A stretch of 64,000 nt of DNA from Enterobacter sp. ENT03. Lineage in GTDB: Bacteria; Pseudomonadota; Gammaproteobacteria; Enterobacterales; Enterobacteriaceae. The DNA lies in assembly GCF_019218745.1 (NCBI RefSeq), contig NZ_JAHUXA010000004.1, positions 124,001-188,000 on the forward strand, given 5' to 3'. Both the position numbers and the translations under genes were made by a program. A model generated the notes under the pieces. It had not been told where the DNA came from. It did not search any database and worked only from the letters and a program-made list of their open reading frames with translations. Shown piece after piece: positions 28,691 through 37,929 of the stretch (the stretch's first letter is position 1; every line of letters begins with the position of its first letter).

Positions 28691-29737
28691 ATGCGAATTC
28701 TGGTGATTGGCCCGTCATGGGTGGGCGACATGATGATGTCGCAAAGTCTCTATCGCACGCTCAGGGCGCGCTATCCTCAGGCGATTATCGACGTGATGGC
28801 ACCCGCGTGGTGCCGTCCGTTATTGTCGCGCATGCCGGAAGTCAACGAGGCGATCGCCATGCCACTGGGACACGGTGCGCTTGCGCTTGGCGAGCGTCGT
28901 AAGCTCGGGCATAGCCTGCGTGAACGGCGTTACGACCGCGCTTACGTCCTGCCGAACTCCTTTAAATCCGCGCTGGTGCCGTTCTTTGCGGGGATACCGC
29001 ACCGTACCGGCTGGCGTGGTGAAATGCGTTATGGCGTACTCAACGACGCGCGCGTGCTGGATAAAAACGCCTGGCCGCTGATGGTAGAGCGCTACGTGGC
29101 GCTGGCCTACGACAAAGGGGTGATGCAATCGGCGAAAGATCTGCCGCAGCCGCTGCTGTGGCCGCAGTTGCAGGTTACTGAGGCGGAAAAAGCCCAGACC
29201 AGCGATGCGTTCGGCGTGTCTTCTGAACGTCCTGTTATCGGCTTTTGTCCCGGTGCGGAATTCGGCCCGGCAAAACGCTGGCCTCACTACCATTACGCGG
29301 AACTGGCTAAGCAGTTGATCGATGAAGGTTATCAGGTTGTCTTGTTCGGTTCGGCAAAGGATCACGACGCCGGCAATGAGATCCTTGCCGCGTTGAGCAT
29401 TGAGCAGCAGGCCTGGTGCCGTAACCTCGCCGGTGAAACCCAACTCGAGCAGGCCGTCATTTTACTGGCTGCCTGTAAAGCCGTAGTTACTAACGACTCC
29501 GGTTTGATGCACGTCGCCGCGGCGCTGAACCGTCCGCTGGTGGCACTGTACGGACCCAGCAGTCCCGATTTTACTCCGCCGCTGTCGCACAAAGCCCGCG
29601 TGATCCGCTTGATCACCGGCTATCACAAAGTGCGCAAAGGCGACAGCGAGCAGGGCTATCATCAGAGCCTGATCGACATCACACCGGAACGTGTGCTTAA
29701 CGAACTAAACGCGCTATTAGTGGCAGAAGAAGGATAA
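28691..29737 (+). CDS. waaF: ADP-heptose:LPS heptosyltransferase II
   Basis: 348 residues, the same as E. coli WaaF (RfaF). This GT9 enzyme adds the second heptose of the inner core on the cytoplasmic side of the inner membrane. Family signatures are P-S-W-V-G-D-M-M-M-S at the N-terminus, F-C-P-G-A-E-F-G-P-A-K-R-W-P near residue 185 and the donor-binding T-N-D-S-G-L-M-H-V-A-A-A-L near 265. It starts eight bases after hldD and is followed by waaC after three bases, so the first three genes are tightly packed. Confidence 0.98.
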   Translation: MRILVIGPSWVGDMMMSQSLYRTLRARYPQAIIDVMAPAWCRPLLSRMPEVNEAIAMPLGHGALALGERRKLGHSLRERRYDRAYVLPNSFKSALVPFFAGIPHRTGWRGEMRYGVLNDARVLDKNAWPLMVERYVALAYDKGVMQSAKDLPQPLLWPQLQVTEAEKAQTSDAFGVSSERPVIGFCPGAEFGPAKRWPHYHYAELAKQLIDEGYQVVLFGSAKDHDAGNEILAALSIEQQAWCRNLAGETQLEQAVILLAACKAVVTNDSGLMHVAAALNRPLVALYGPSSPDFTPPLSHKARVIRLITGYHKVRKGDSEQGYHQSLIDITPERVLNELNALLVAEEG

Positions 29738-29740
29738 CGG

Positions 29741-30697
29741 ATGCGGGTGTTGATCGTAAAAACCTCGTCGATGGGCGACGTGCTGCATACGCTGCCGGCG
29801 TTAACCGACGCTATGCAGGCTATTCCGGGTATCCGTTTTGACTGGGTGGTGGAAGAAGGTTTCGCACAGATCCCAAGCTGGCATGCCGCTGTCGATCGCG
29901 TTATCCCGGTGGCGATACGCCGCTGGCGCAAAGCGTGGTTTTCCGCGCCTGTTCGCGCTGAACGGCAGGCATTTCGCGACGCGGTTCGTAGCAAGCAGTA
30001 TGACGCTGTTATTGACGCACAAGGCTTAGTAAAAAGCGCCGCACTGGTGACCCGCCTGGCGCGCGGCGTGAAGCATGGCATGGACTGGCACAGTGCCCGC
30101 GAACCGCTGGCGAGCCTGTTTTATAACCGTCGCCATGCCATCGCGAAAGCGCAGCACGCCGTGGAGCGTACCCGCGAACTCTTCGCCAGCAGCCTGGGTT
30201 ATACCAGACCGCAGACTCAGGGCGATTACGGCATCTCACAGCACTTTTTGAATAATCTGAATTCAAATACCGGGAATTATGCGGTATTTTTGCACGCCAC
30301 CACTCGCGATGATAAGCACTGGCCCGAAGAAAACTGGCGGGCATTGATAGGGTTACTGAAGGATTCAGGGTTGCGCATCAAGTTACCCTGGGGCGCGCCT
30401 CACGAAGAAGCCCGCGCACGGAGACTGGCAGAGGGATTTGATTATGTGGATGTTTTGCCGCGTATGAATTTAGAAAGTGTGGCGCAGGTACTGGCAGGAG
30501 CGAAATTTGTGGTTTCGGTTGATACCGGCTTGAGTCATCTGACAGCCGCTCTTGATCGACCGAATGTTACCCTCTATGGCCCTACGGATCCGGGTCTGAT
30601 CGGGGGTTACGGGTTGAATCAGATTGCCCTTAAAAGTAAAGATAATAAATTATCTTCTATTATGGCTGATTGCGTTTTGAAAGACCTATACTATTGA
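29741..30697 (+). CDS. waaC: ADP-heptose:LPS heptosyltransferase I
   Basis: 318 residues, about the length of E. coli WaaC (RfaC). It transfers the first heptose to Kdo2-lipid A. GT9 motifs include V-K-T-S-S-M-G-D-V-L-H-T-L-P-A-L at residues 6-21 with its catalytic Asp, F-L-H-A-T-T-R-D-D-K-H-W-P near 190, and V-S-V-D-T-G-L-S-H-L-T-A-A near 260. Base composition turns AT-rich within its last third (about 30230 onward), which marks the left edge of the compositionally distinct block. waaL follows after 25 bases. Confidence 0.97.
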   Translation: MRVLIVKTSSMGDVLHTLPALTDAMQAIPGIRFDWVVEEGFAQIPSWHAAVDRVIPVAIRRWRKAWFSAPVRAERQAFRDAVRSKQYDAVIDAQGLVKSAALVTRLARGVKHGMDWHSAREPLASLFYNRRHAIAKAQHAVERTRELFASSLGYTRPQTQGDYGISQHFLNNLNSNTGNYAVFLHATTRDDKHWPEENWRALIGLLKDSGLRIKLPWGAPHEEARARRLAEGFDYVDVLPRMNLESVAQVLAGAKFVVSVDTGLSHLTAALDRPNVTLYGPTDPGLIGGYGLNQIALKSKDNKLSSIMADCVLKDLYY

Positions 30698-30722
30698 TTC
30701 TTATTACTTAAAAGAGTTCACT

Positions 30723-32021
30723 ATGCTTTTTGGCCATGTCTTCTCAAATAATCTGGATCGGGCTGCGATAACACCGTTTGCAATTGCAGAATGGTTGTTT
30801 AAAGCAGGCTGCCTGTTGTCATTTTCTTTGTTACTGATCAATCCAGATTTGGCGCTAAAGTTTTTTATTGCCACCACAGGGCTATCGTTACCCGTCATTG
30901 GTAAAAATTTGCGCAGCGTACTGGCAGACAAGCGTGTTTTAATCCTCCCTGGGCTGATGATTCTTTTTGGTGTCCTGCAAATAGTTTGGGTGGACGTGTT
31001 CAAACATTCGGAATCAATATTCACTGCGGCGTATCGTTCTTATCAAAACGGCGGCAAAGTTTTAATTTTCTCGGGGTTTGTAGCTCTGGGAATTTACTGT
31101 CAGAAACGCACAACATCTACATCCCTACAAGCCACCTCTGCGGTGGTCATCCTCGTTGCACTCATGCTTTATCTATACGGGGCGTATCAGTATTTTGTAT
31201 CACCGGGCAGTTTAACTACCGACTATCGGGTAACGCTGGGCTTTGAACATGCAACGGGTACAGCTTATGCTCTGACTTTCATCGCGTTAATTGCTTCCCA
31301 GGCCATATTGAACCTGGGAAAAAAATTCGCAGTGGTATTCTACTTTTTACATTTTATTATTTCTTTTGCCTTAATTATATTAACGCAAACGCGTGCAGCC
31401 ATTCTCTTATATCCTGTTCTGGCAGTAGTTTTTCCCTTGCTTCATTTCCGGAAAAAACCGCGTATTCTAATGCAGTCGATTGCTGCCTTTTTAGTGATTA
31501 TGTTTATTTCTGTATTTGCTCTACAGCCGGTGCTCGAAAAGCGTTATACAGATTTTAAAAGAGATATGCATGCTTACAGTAAGCAGAACAGCAGGACTTC
31601 AATAGGTGCAAGGCTCGCAATGCAGCACGCCGCGTATATCGCGGGAGTCGCCAGCCCCCTGGGCCAGTCCCTTGAGCAACGTAATGCTTATGTAAAAGCC
31701 GCAGCCACGAGCGATCCCTCTTTGAAAGGGGCAACGGTATTCCTCAACGTCCATCTGCATAATGAAATAATGGATACTTTTTCATTAAAAGGAATACCAG
31801 GGGTAATCGCGTTGTTAATGCTGTATCTGGCGATGCTTTATACCGCATATATTTATAGAAACCCCCTGTTAGGGATTACGACATGCGCTATCATATTATA
31901 TGGTATGAGCGATGTACTACTTTATGCCAAAGGAGAGGCACTAAGCGCTATGCTTGCCATCTGCATAGCCTCTATGCTAATACCGGGTAATAGTACGGTG
32001 AGAGAAAAATCGTATGAGTAA
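30723..32021 (+). CDS. waaL: O-antigen ligase WaaL (Wzy_C family)
   Basis: 432 residues with about a dozen hydrophobic segments and a large periplasmic loop (roughly residues 270-345), typical of O-antigen ligases, which join undecaprenyl-linked O-antigen to the outer core in the periplasm. Two family landmarks are present: T-Q-T-R-A-A before the large loop and H-L-H-N-E-I-M-D after it, holding the conserved histidine. Sequence divergence is normal for this family, so the name rests on topology, motifs and position. The end overlaps the next gene by eight bases. The gene is AT-rich compared with hldD-waaF. Confidence 0.88.
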   Translation: MLFGHVFSNNLDRAAITPFAIAEWLFKAGCLLSFSLLLINPDLALKFFIATTGLSLPVIGKNLRSVLADKRVLILPGLMILFGVLQIVWVDVFKHSESIFTAAYRSYQNGGKVLIFSGFVALGIYCQKRTTSTSLQATSAVVILVALMLYLYGAYQYFVSPGSLTTDYRVTLGFEHATGTAYALTFIALIASQAILNLGKKFAVVFYFLHFIISFALIILTQTRAAILLYPVLAVVFPLLHFRKKPRILMQSIAAFLVIMFISVFALQPVLEKRYTDFKRDMHAYSKQNSRTSIGARLAMQHAAYIAGVASPLGQSLEQRNAYVKAAATSDPSLKGATVFLNVHLHNEIMDTFSLKGIPGVIALLMLYLAMLYTAYIYRNPLLGITTCAIILYGMSDVLLYAKGEALSAMLAICIASMLIPGNSTVREKSYE

Positions 32022-33012
32022 TCTTTCGGGCTATTTGCTAAGCATCATAATACCAGCATATAACAACGTTAACTTTATCGGTGAAACGTTGGCCTCTTTA
32101 CAAGTCGGTATCACTGATGAAGTTGAGCTGATCATTATTGATGATGGCTCTACCGATGGTACAGGAGAAGTGATCACTCAGTATTTACAGCAAAACCCGG
32201 ACTCACATATTAAATATTTTCATCAGGAAAATAGTGGCGTCGCGCTAAGCAGAAATAAAGGCCTTGAACACGCGACCGGTAAATATATTGGTTTTGTTGA
32301 TAGTGATGATAGCGTTAGCCCAGTCTATTTTGACGTTTTATTACCCATTTTAAGGGAAGAGCAATATCATATTATTGATTTTAATCTTACCCGAGATGTA
32401 AAAAAATTAGTTACCAGAAATAGCCACATACCTACGGATACCATCGCTCTGAAGGACCAGCAGATGCTGGCTTTGATGCCTATTTTCCGTGCAGCACAAT
32501 GGCATTTGGTAACAAAAATTTTTCACAGGAATATCATCGGCAATGATCGTTTTGAAGCGTATCGACGCTATGAAGACATGATTTTTTGTCCATTCCAGTA
32601 TTTCAAATGCGAAAAAATATTAAAAATCAAATGCGCACTGTATTATTACAGATTAAATTCTTGCAGTATCACTGAAAATTTAATTGTTGATGATGCCAGA
32701 CATATGTTTTTCGCAATGAATAAAATGTGTGACTACATTTGTGAACACCCTGAAAAAAGAACTATCGCCACACTGATGGTTGTAAATTCTTTTTTAGAAG
32801 GTCGTAAAATTCTGCGCAAGACCAAAGGATATTATGGCTACGACACAGATATGTTGAATGTAATAAATAAAGCCCTGGCCTGTTTCGACTCCAGAATGGT
32901 GAGTAGAAAAGTATTTTTTAAAATGAAATTTACTACGATCGATAGCAATTTGTCTTATATACGTCACCGTCTTTCGAAAGTCTATAAAAATTTCTGGGCG
33001 ACAAGGAATTGA
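32014..33012 (+). CDS. LPS core glycosyltransferase, GT2 family
   Basis: 332 residues. The GT-A domain occupies about the first 230: L-S-I-I-I-P-A-Y-N near residue 9, I-I-D-D-G-S-T-D-G-T near 42, N-S-G-V-A-L-S-R-N-K-G near 73 and the metal motif F-V-D-S-D-D near 93. The remainder is basic and probably contacts the acceptor or the membrane. The sugar and linkage cannot be predicted. It resembles WaaH in general layout but is clearly a different gene. It overlaps waaL by eight bases and is one base from waaQ. Composition is AT-rich. Confidence 0.82.
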   Translation: MSNLSGYLLSIIIPAYNNVNFIGETLASLQVGITDEVELIIIDDGSTDGTGEVITQYLQQNPDSHIKYFHQENSGVALSRNKGLEHATGKYIGFVDSDDSVSPVYFDVLLPILREEQYHIIDFNLTRDVKKLVTRNSHIPTDTIALKDQQMLALMPIFRAAQWHLVTKIFHRNIIGNDRFEAYRRYEDMIFCPFQYFKCEKILKIKCALYYYRLNSCSITENLIVDDARHMFFAMNKMCDYICEHPEKRTIATLMVVNSFLEGRKILRKTKGYYGYDTDMLNVINKALACFDSRMVSRKVFFKMKFTTIDSNLSYIRHRLSKVYKNFWATRN

Positions 33013-33013
33013 T

Positions 33014-34069
33014 ATGAACGGTAATGTTAACAAGATACTTGTTTGTAAATTAAAATTTTATGGTGATGTGCTATTGACCACTCCAGTCATCGCCAGTTTG
33101 CGTAGCCGCTATCCCGATGCAACTATTGATTTATTGCTGTATAAAGATACAAAAGCAATCTTATCCGCCGATCCGCGTATCAATCAGTTTCATCTGCTTA
33201 ATAAAAAGGACGGCTTTTGGCAGAAGATTACTAACTTTTTTAAGCTGCGAAAGGATTTAAAGAATAACTCATATGATTTGATCATTAACCTGTCGGATCA
33301 ATGGCCCATTGCTTATCTCCTTTCTTCACTGCATCGTGACTCCATTGCCTTTAGACGGCAGGAAGAACGCTGGAATAAATTGTTCACAAAAACGGTTCCC
33401 GTTTCTGGGGTCAATATTGTTGAGCAAAATCTTTCGATTCTAAAAGGATTAGATTTTGCTGATAAGGATGTCATACCAGAACTGACGCTTTACTATCGTG
33501 AAAGCGACTATCAGTCGCTCTTCGGCATTGATGCGGGATTCAATGCAAAGAATTACATAGTCATACAACCCACTGCCAGACAGCTTTTTAAATGTTGGGA
33601 TGATGATAAATTTGCCAAGGTTATCGATCATCTTACTCGCTCAGGTTACCAGGTTGTTTTAACCAGTGGGCCGGCAGAAGCGGAACGTCAGCAAGTTGAA
33701 AATATTGCATCGATGTGCGTCATTAAACCTAATACCGCCTTTGCGGGTAAAACCACTTTTTTACAACTTGCTGCCCTGATTGATCATGCAGTCATGTTTA
33801 TCGGCGTGGATTCCGCGCCAATGCATATGGCCGCAGCGCTTGATACTCCGCAAGTATGTTTATTTGGTGCCACTAATTATCAGCAGTGGCGACCATGGTC
33901 TAAAAAGGCAACGCTACTCTGGGCGGGTTCTTACCATGAAATGCCCGTCAGAGATGAACTTGATCGTAGTGGCCAATATTTAACGTGGATACCGGCTGAA
34001 GCTGTAATAAGCGCTGTCAATGAAAAATTGCAAGACATTAAGCTAAATCAACAAGATGAGAGAGACTGA
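33014..34069 (+). CDS. waaQ: LPS core heptosyltransferase III
   Basis: 351 residues, GT9 family. It matches E. coli WaaQ, which adds the branching third heptose, in many places: L-V-C-K-L-K-F-Y-G-D-V-L-L-T-T-P-V at the N-terminus, I-I-N-L-S-D-Q-W-P near residue 93, V-I-Q-P-T-A-R-Q-L-F-K-C-W-D-D-D-K-F near 183 and F-I-G-V-D-S-A-P-M-H-M-A-A-A near 260. The presence of waaH elsewhere fits, because WaaH glycosylates HepIII. In E. coli, waaQ is the first gene of the operon containing waaG and waaP; here it lies in the opposite operon, away from waaG/waaP. Confidence 0.92.
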   Translation: MNGNVNKILVCKLKFYGDVLLTTPVIASLRSRYPDATIDLLLYKDTKAILSADPRINQFHLLNKKDGFWQKITNFFKLRKDLKNNSYDLIINLSDQWPIAYLLSSLHRDSIAFRRQEERWNKLFTKTVPVSGVNIVEQNLSILKGLDFADKDVIPELTLYYRESDYQSLFGIDAGFNAKNYIVIQPTARQLFKCWDDDKFAKVIDHLTRSGYQVVLTSGPAEAERQQVENIASMCVIKPNTAFAGKTTFLQLAALIDHAVMFIGVDSAPMHMAAALDTPQVCLFGATNYQQWRPWSKKATLLWAGSYHEMPVRDELDRSGQYLTWIPAEAVISAVNEKLQDIKLNQQDERD

Positions 34070-34070
34070 G

Positions 34071-35018
34071 ATGGACAATGATGTTACGCCAACAATCCAC
34101 ATCGCTTATTGCACAGATTCTAATTATTTAGAATATGTTGCAACGTCCATCATGTCTGTTGTCGTTAATAATCTGCAGGTTAATTTAGCATTCCACGTAT
34201 TTGTGTATGATGTTTCGCAGGAAGACATTGATAAACTTAAAAGCACATATCACAATATCAACGTTGAAAAAATAAACAATGAGGATATTGATAAATTCCA
34301 GAATGAATTCAAAATAAAACATATCAATAAATCGACCTATATGAGACTCGCTGTGCCGAGACTATTGCAGGGGTCGGTAAAAAGGTTTATCTACCTGGAT
34401 GCTGATACGCTTTGCTTCCGCGATATAAGTGGAATAGACGAAATCGACATTAGTGACGTTATATGCGCGGTAAGTCATGATGCTCTGGAAGGTAAAGAGA
34501 GCAGGCATTCTAAACGGCTTAGTCTGACATCACCCTATTATTTCAATGCCGGTTTTCTTTATATCAATATTGATAAATGGATTGAACATGACATTGAGAA
34601 TAAAGCCAACGCGATCCTGTTTGAAAAGGGTAATACGCTCCCCTATCTTGATCAGGATGCACTTAATATCGCAATGGAAGGCCATGTAAAATTCATTGGG
34701 AATGAGTGGAACTATATTTTCAACTGGTATTCAGAGCCACACAAAGATACTTTTTTTTATGACAAAAAGGCTCTGCCAAAGATTGTGCATTTTACCGGTG
34801 GAAGGAAGCCATGGTTTACTGAGCACACTGGCTTATCTCAGGATCTTTTCCTTTTTTATCACCACCTTACTCCATGGGCAGCAGAACCATTAAAATCCTA
34901 CGCCTCAAAAATGCGTCCTACTGATTACCGTGTTTACTCAAGAAATAGTTTTGCAAAACATCACTATTTAGCGGCATTAAAATGGTATGCAAAATATTTA
35001 AAATCTAAACTCAAATAA
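34071..35018 (+). CDS. LPS core hexosyltransferase, GT8 family (WaaJ/WaaR-like)
   Basis: 315 residues from 34071, two bases after waaQ; an ATG at 34056 inside waaQ is an alternative. The GT8 fold is clear: I-A-Y-C-T-D-S-N-Y near residue 10, the metal motif Y-L-D-A-D-T-L near 105, Y-F-N-A-G-F-L-Y-I-N-I near 160, L-D-Q-D-A-L-N near 195 and V-H-F-T-G-G-R-K-P-W near 240. GT8 members of the waa locus transfer glucose or galactose from UDP-sugars to the outer core. It lacks clear similarity in detail to the two GT8 genes on the other strand, so it is probably a different step. It ends the rightward operon. Confidence 0.85.
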   Translation: MDNDVTPTIHIAYCTDSNYLEYVATSIMSVVVNNLQVNLAFHVFVYDVSQEDIDKLKSTYHNINVEKINNEDIDKFQNEFKIKHINKSTYMRLAVPRLLQGSVKRFIYLDADTLCFRDISGIDEIDISDVICAVSHDALEGKESRHSKRLSLTSPYYFNAGFLYINIDKWIEHDIENKANAILFEKGNTLPYLDQDALNIAMEGHVKFIGNEWNYIFNWYSEPHKDTFFYDKKALPKIVHFTGGRKPWFTEHTGLSQDLFLFYHHLTPWAAEPLKSYASKMRPTDYRVYSRNSFAKHHYLAALKWYAKYLKSKLK

Positions 35019-35024
35019 TAAAGA

Positions 35025-35051
35025 TTGCTCCCACCAGGGAGCAACTTTTTA
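35025..35051. terminator. Bidirectional terminator between converging core operons
   Basis: TTGCTCCC (35025-35032) pairs with GGGAGCAA (35037-35044) around ACCA. It is followed by CTTTTTA on the + strand and by a T-rich stretch on the - strand, so it can end both operons. Confidence 0.85.
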
Positions 35052-36062
35052 TTTAGATTTTAGCTTTGCCAATAAATACCCACAATAACTAGATATTGCA
35101 TCCAGGTATTTACCTTGTAGTTTTTCGTGACGAAATTTTTTCTTAAACTGTTTTGGGGTTCGGGGTCCAATAAGCGGTTGCCCTGACCAGGGAGACGCCA
35201 GGTAAGCCTTTTTGAAGTATTGTGCTGAAGGGTAATCAGCCCATGTATTCCAGGGTTTGGTGACGCCAATATAATGAATCAATACGGTCGATTCAGTAAT
35301 GATATTTTTATACTTAGTAATATCCTTAAATTTTAACTCGTTTTTAATACCATAAATACGGTTAAAATTTTCGCTCAGGAAATGAGTATGACCTAATAAA
35401 AGAAGATTTAAAACATCTTGATCGAAAAACTTAAGGCTATCTCTTTTGTTAATTAAAAGCTCAAGTGCTTTATCAAGAAAAGCATTATCTCTCCATTTTG
35501 TTAACAGTACATACATAACGCCAGCATTGAAATAATTACCATTTAACGTTAACGAACCTAGGCGAGTGCCGGCAACATCTCGAATTTCAGCCACATCTTT
35601 TACCACGGCAGCATATTCATGTGTGCTAAACTCTAATTCTGTCAGATATTTTAGCGAGCCTTTACACATTACATCTGCATCCAGGTACAGCAATTTTTCA
35701 GTCGAAGTTGATAAATACTCAAAAGCTATAAAACGATAATAAGTTGCCGTCGACCATGCTGCTGTGCTAGGTAAGAAATTAAAATAATTATCATCTATTT
35801 TATAAATTGTTATTTTTACAGAGAAATCCTCTGCCACTTTATGAAGATTTTTATTATATTGCTCATCTTCATAATCAGAAAAAATATGAAAATGAAGATT
35901 GAGATCAGGATTGTTCATTACTACTGAAACGATCGAAACTCCTGCACCAAGCTGGAAATTCTTATCAATTCCATAAGCAATATCTAATTGTGCAGTTTTA
36001 TTTTCATCCAGCTTACCGTAGCTTTTTTGGGTGATTATCGCATCTGCCACATTGAGTTTCAT
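35049..36062 (-). CDS. LPS core hexosyltransferase, GT8 family (WaaO/WaaI-like)
   Basis: 337 residues, with a GTGGAGTC ribosome site upstream. GT8 motifs are L-D-I-A-Y-G-I-D near residue 26, Y-L-D-A-D-V-M near 122, Y-F-N-A-G-V-M-Y-V near 175, F-F-D-Q-D-V-L-N-L near 205 and I-H-Y-I-G-V-T-K-P-W-N-T-W near 265. The C-terminal basic Glyco_transf_8C segment of core transferases (R-H-E-K-L-Q-G-K-Y) is present. The enzyme is similar to E. coli WaaO and Salmonella WaaI, which add the second outer-core hexose. It is the last gene of the leftward waaG-waaP-GT8-GT8 unit. Confidence 0.86.
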   Translation of the reverse strand: MKLNVADAIITQKSYGKLDENKTAQLDIAYGIDKNFQLGAGVSIVSVVMNNPDLNLHFHIFSDYEDEQYNKNLHKVAEDFSVKITIYKIDDNYFNFLPSTAAWSTATYYRFIAFEYLSTSTEKLLYLDADVMCKGSLKYLTELEFSTHEYAAVVKDVAEIRDVAGTRLGSLTLNGNYFNAGVMYVLLTKWRDNAFLDKALELLINKRDSLKFFDQDVLNLLLLGHTHFLSENFNRIYGIKNELKFKDITKYKNIITESTVLIHYIGVTKPWNTWADYPSAQYFKKAYLASPWSGQPLIGPRTPKQFKKKFRHEKLQGKYLDAISSYCGYLLAKLKSK

Positions 36063-36086
36063 TTTGACTCCACTTACACTTAAATA

Positions 36087-37094
36087 TCAGGATAGAATTT
36101 TACTTTTTATATACATGACATGGCTTAAAACGGATCTAACATATTTCTTTTGTAGTTTTTCGTGCCTGGACTTTCTTTTATAGAGTTTTGCCGTATGTGC
36201 TTTCAGTAAGCCATGGTTTGCCCACGTCGATTTTTTATAAGCGGCAAGAAAATATTGGGATACTGGGTATTTAGCCCATGTATGCCAGGGCTTTGTCACG
36301 CCCACATAATGTATTAAAATCGTATTGTCGTTAATATATGTTTTATACACATCATCACTTTTATTTACTAATTCCTGATCAACGCCATAAATGCAATTAA
36401 AGTCACGTCGCAGATGGATCAATTTACCGACAAAAAGAATATTTAACACATCCTGATCGAAATACAGTAAATCCTTGTGCTTCTCATGTAAAATCGCAAA
36501 AGCTTTTTCTAAAAGATTTTCTTTCTTCCAGGTAACCAGATTAGCAAATACCACGCCGGAGTTAAAATATTGCTGTGAAAGTTCAGGTATACCCAGTCTT
36601 TTCCCGGATTTCAGACGAACTTCATCAATATCATTAACAACAGCAGCATACTCATCGCCAAAATATATATCTGTCAGCTCTAATAAAGATCCTTTACAAA
36701 TAACATCTGCATCTAGATAAAGCACTGAATTAAGCTCAGCACTTAAATATTCAAATGCAAAATAGCGATAGTACATAGCGTAAGTCCATGACTTTGTACT
36801 GGGCAAGCTTCTGAAATTTTCATTATCGAAAACTAAAATGGTGATGCATGTATGATACTGCTCGGCAAGCAGTTTTACACAATCTAAATAGTCTTCATCA
36901 ACATAATCAGTGACAATAAAGAAATTTAGCGCAATTTCAGGATTGTTAACAATAACTGATGTCATTGAAACCCCTGCACCAAATAAAAAGTTACGGTCAA
37001 CCCCGTAAGCAATGTTTAAACGTTTAGTTTGTATATTGCTAGAATGATCAAAAATAAATTTTTTTGTTATCATTTTATGGAAATCAATTTTCAT
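36087..37094 (-). CDS. LPS core hexosyltransferase, GT8 family (WaaO/WaaI-like paralogue)
   Basis: 335 residues if begun at 37094; starts at 37121 or 37193 are open, but the latter runs inside waaP. No start has a strong ribosome site, so the N-terminus is uncertain. It shares layout and many motifs with the following GT8 gene: L-N-I-A-Y-G-V-D, G-A-G-V-S-M-T-S-V, Y-L-D-A-D-V-I, Y-F-N-S-G-V-V, F-D-Q-D-V-L-N-I and I-H-Y-V-G-V-T-K-P-W-H-T-W-A-K-Y-P. The pair looks like a duplication that diverged to catalyse successive hexose additions. Composition is AT-rich. Which sugar each adds is unknown. Confidence 0.85.
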   Translation of the reverse strand: MKIDFHKMITKKFIFDHSSNIQTKRLNIAYGVDRNFLFGAGVSMTSVIVNNPEIALNFFIVTDYVDEDYLDCVKLLAEQYHTCITILVFDNENFRSLPSTKSWTYAMYYRYFAFEYLSAELNSVLYLDADVICKGSLLELTDIYFGDEYAAVVNDIDEVRLKSGKRLGIPELSQQYFNSGVVFANLVTWKKENLLEKAFAILHEKHKDLLYFDQDVLNILFVGKLIHLRRDFNCIYGVDQELVNKSDDVYKTYINDNTILIHYVGVTKPWHTWAKYPVSQYFLAAYKKSTWANHGLLKAHTAKLYKRKSRHEKLQKKYVRSVLSHVMYIKSKILS

Positions 37095-37131
37095 TTCAGG
37101 CAACCTATAAAACCTGAGCATGTATGCGGAT

Positions 37132-37929
37132 TCATAATGCTCTTTTGATCGTTCTCGCTTGAATACTTTGCGCCTTTGTGGCCGCATTCCCAATAAGCTT
37201 TGCTTCAGATTGTAAAATTTCCCGCAAAGGTAACAAAAAATAGCCTTTTAAGAAACGATAAATATCACGATTTGTCAGTCCAATATCGAGAGAAGAAAAA
37301 TATAAGCCGATAAGATCTTTATCACGCCATCTTACAGGTACTTTCTTGCGGATTTGGGCTCGATGTAAATCAATCACTGATATTTTCATATCTGTGAGCG
37401 CTGCTGGCATCGGAAGATGCAGTAAAAAATGGCAAATATAACAATCTCGGTGATTTACACCACCGCGATGCATTTTACCTACCATTTCCGCAACCCGTGA
37501 AATGATGGCGCGCTTGAGGTGCAGATCCGGGGGATTAATTTTCCAGTCCCTGCAATAGTCTTCGAGACTCACCGTTGGCGAGAGATCTTCTGTAATAATG
37601 AATGAGGTTCGAGCAAGTGGATTTATCCCCTTCTGCCCGAAAGCCTTACCTTCCATAGTGTCTACGCCGAGCATTTTTAATCGGTGGATGGCGTTCCATT
37701 CTCGATCGGCACCTAACACCGGCAGACGTAAGGAGACTAAATTTTTTATTACTTCTTTAAGGGTGGTGCCATGATGAAGTTTTAAAAAATACCCTGCGCC
37801 GTTAACTTCAAAGCGTAACGTTCTGCGCGTTTCGAGGGCGCGAAATACCTCACCATTAAGTGTTTCCACCTCTGCGAAGGGATCTTTATCAGCCCACAGA
37901 GTCGAAAAAGGTTCTTTTAATTCAATCAT
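37132..37929 (-). CDS. waaP: LPS core heptose I kinase
   Basis: 265 residues, exactly the E. coli WaaP (RfaP) length. It phosphorylates heptose I, a modification needed for outer-membrane stability and for later steps by WaaQ and WaaY. The kinase-like features are the ATP-binding lysine in Y-F-L-K-L-H-H-G near residue 50, the catalytic aspartate in [10 protein letters not shown] near 162 and the second metal aspartate in I-S-V-I-D-L-H-R-A near 185. Its start overlaps the end of waaG by eight bases, as expected for a coupled operon. Confidence 0.96.
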   Translation of the reverse strand: MIELKEPFSTLWADKDPFAEVETLNGEVFRALETRRTLRFEVNGAGYFLKLHHGTTLKEVIKNLVSLRLPVLGADREWNAIHRLKMLGVDTMEGKAFGQKGINPLARTSFIITEDLSPTVSLEDYCRDWKINPPDLHLKRAIISRVAEMVGKMHRGGVNHRDCYICHFLLHLPMPAALTDMKISVIDLHRAQIRKKVPVRWRDKDLIGLYFSSLDIGLTNRDIYRFLKGYFLLPLREILQSEAKLIGNAATKAQSIQARTIKRAL

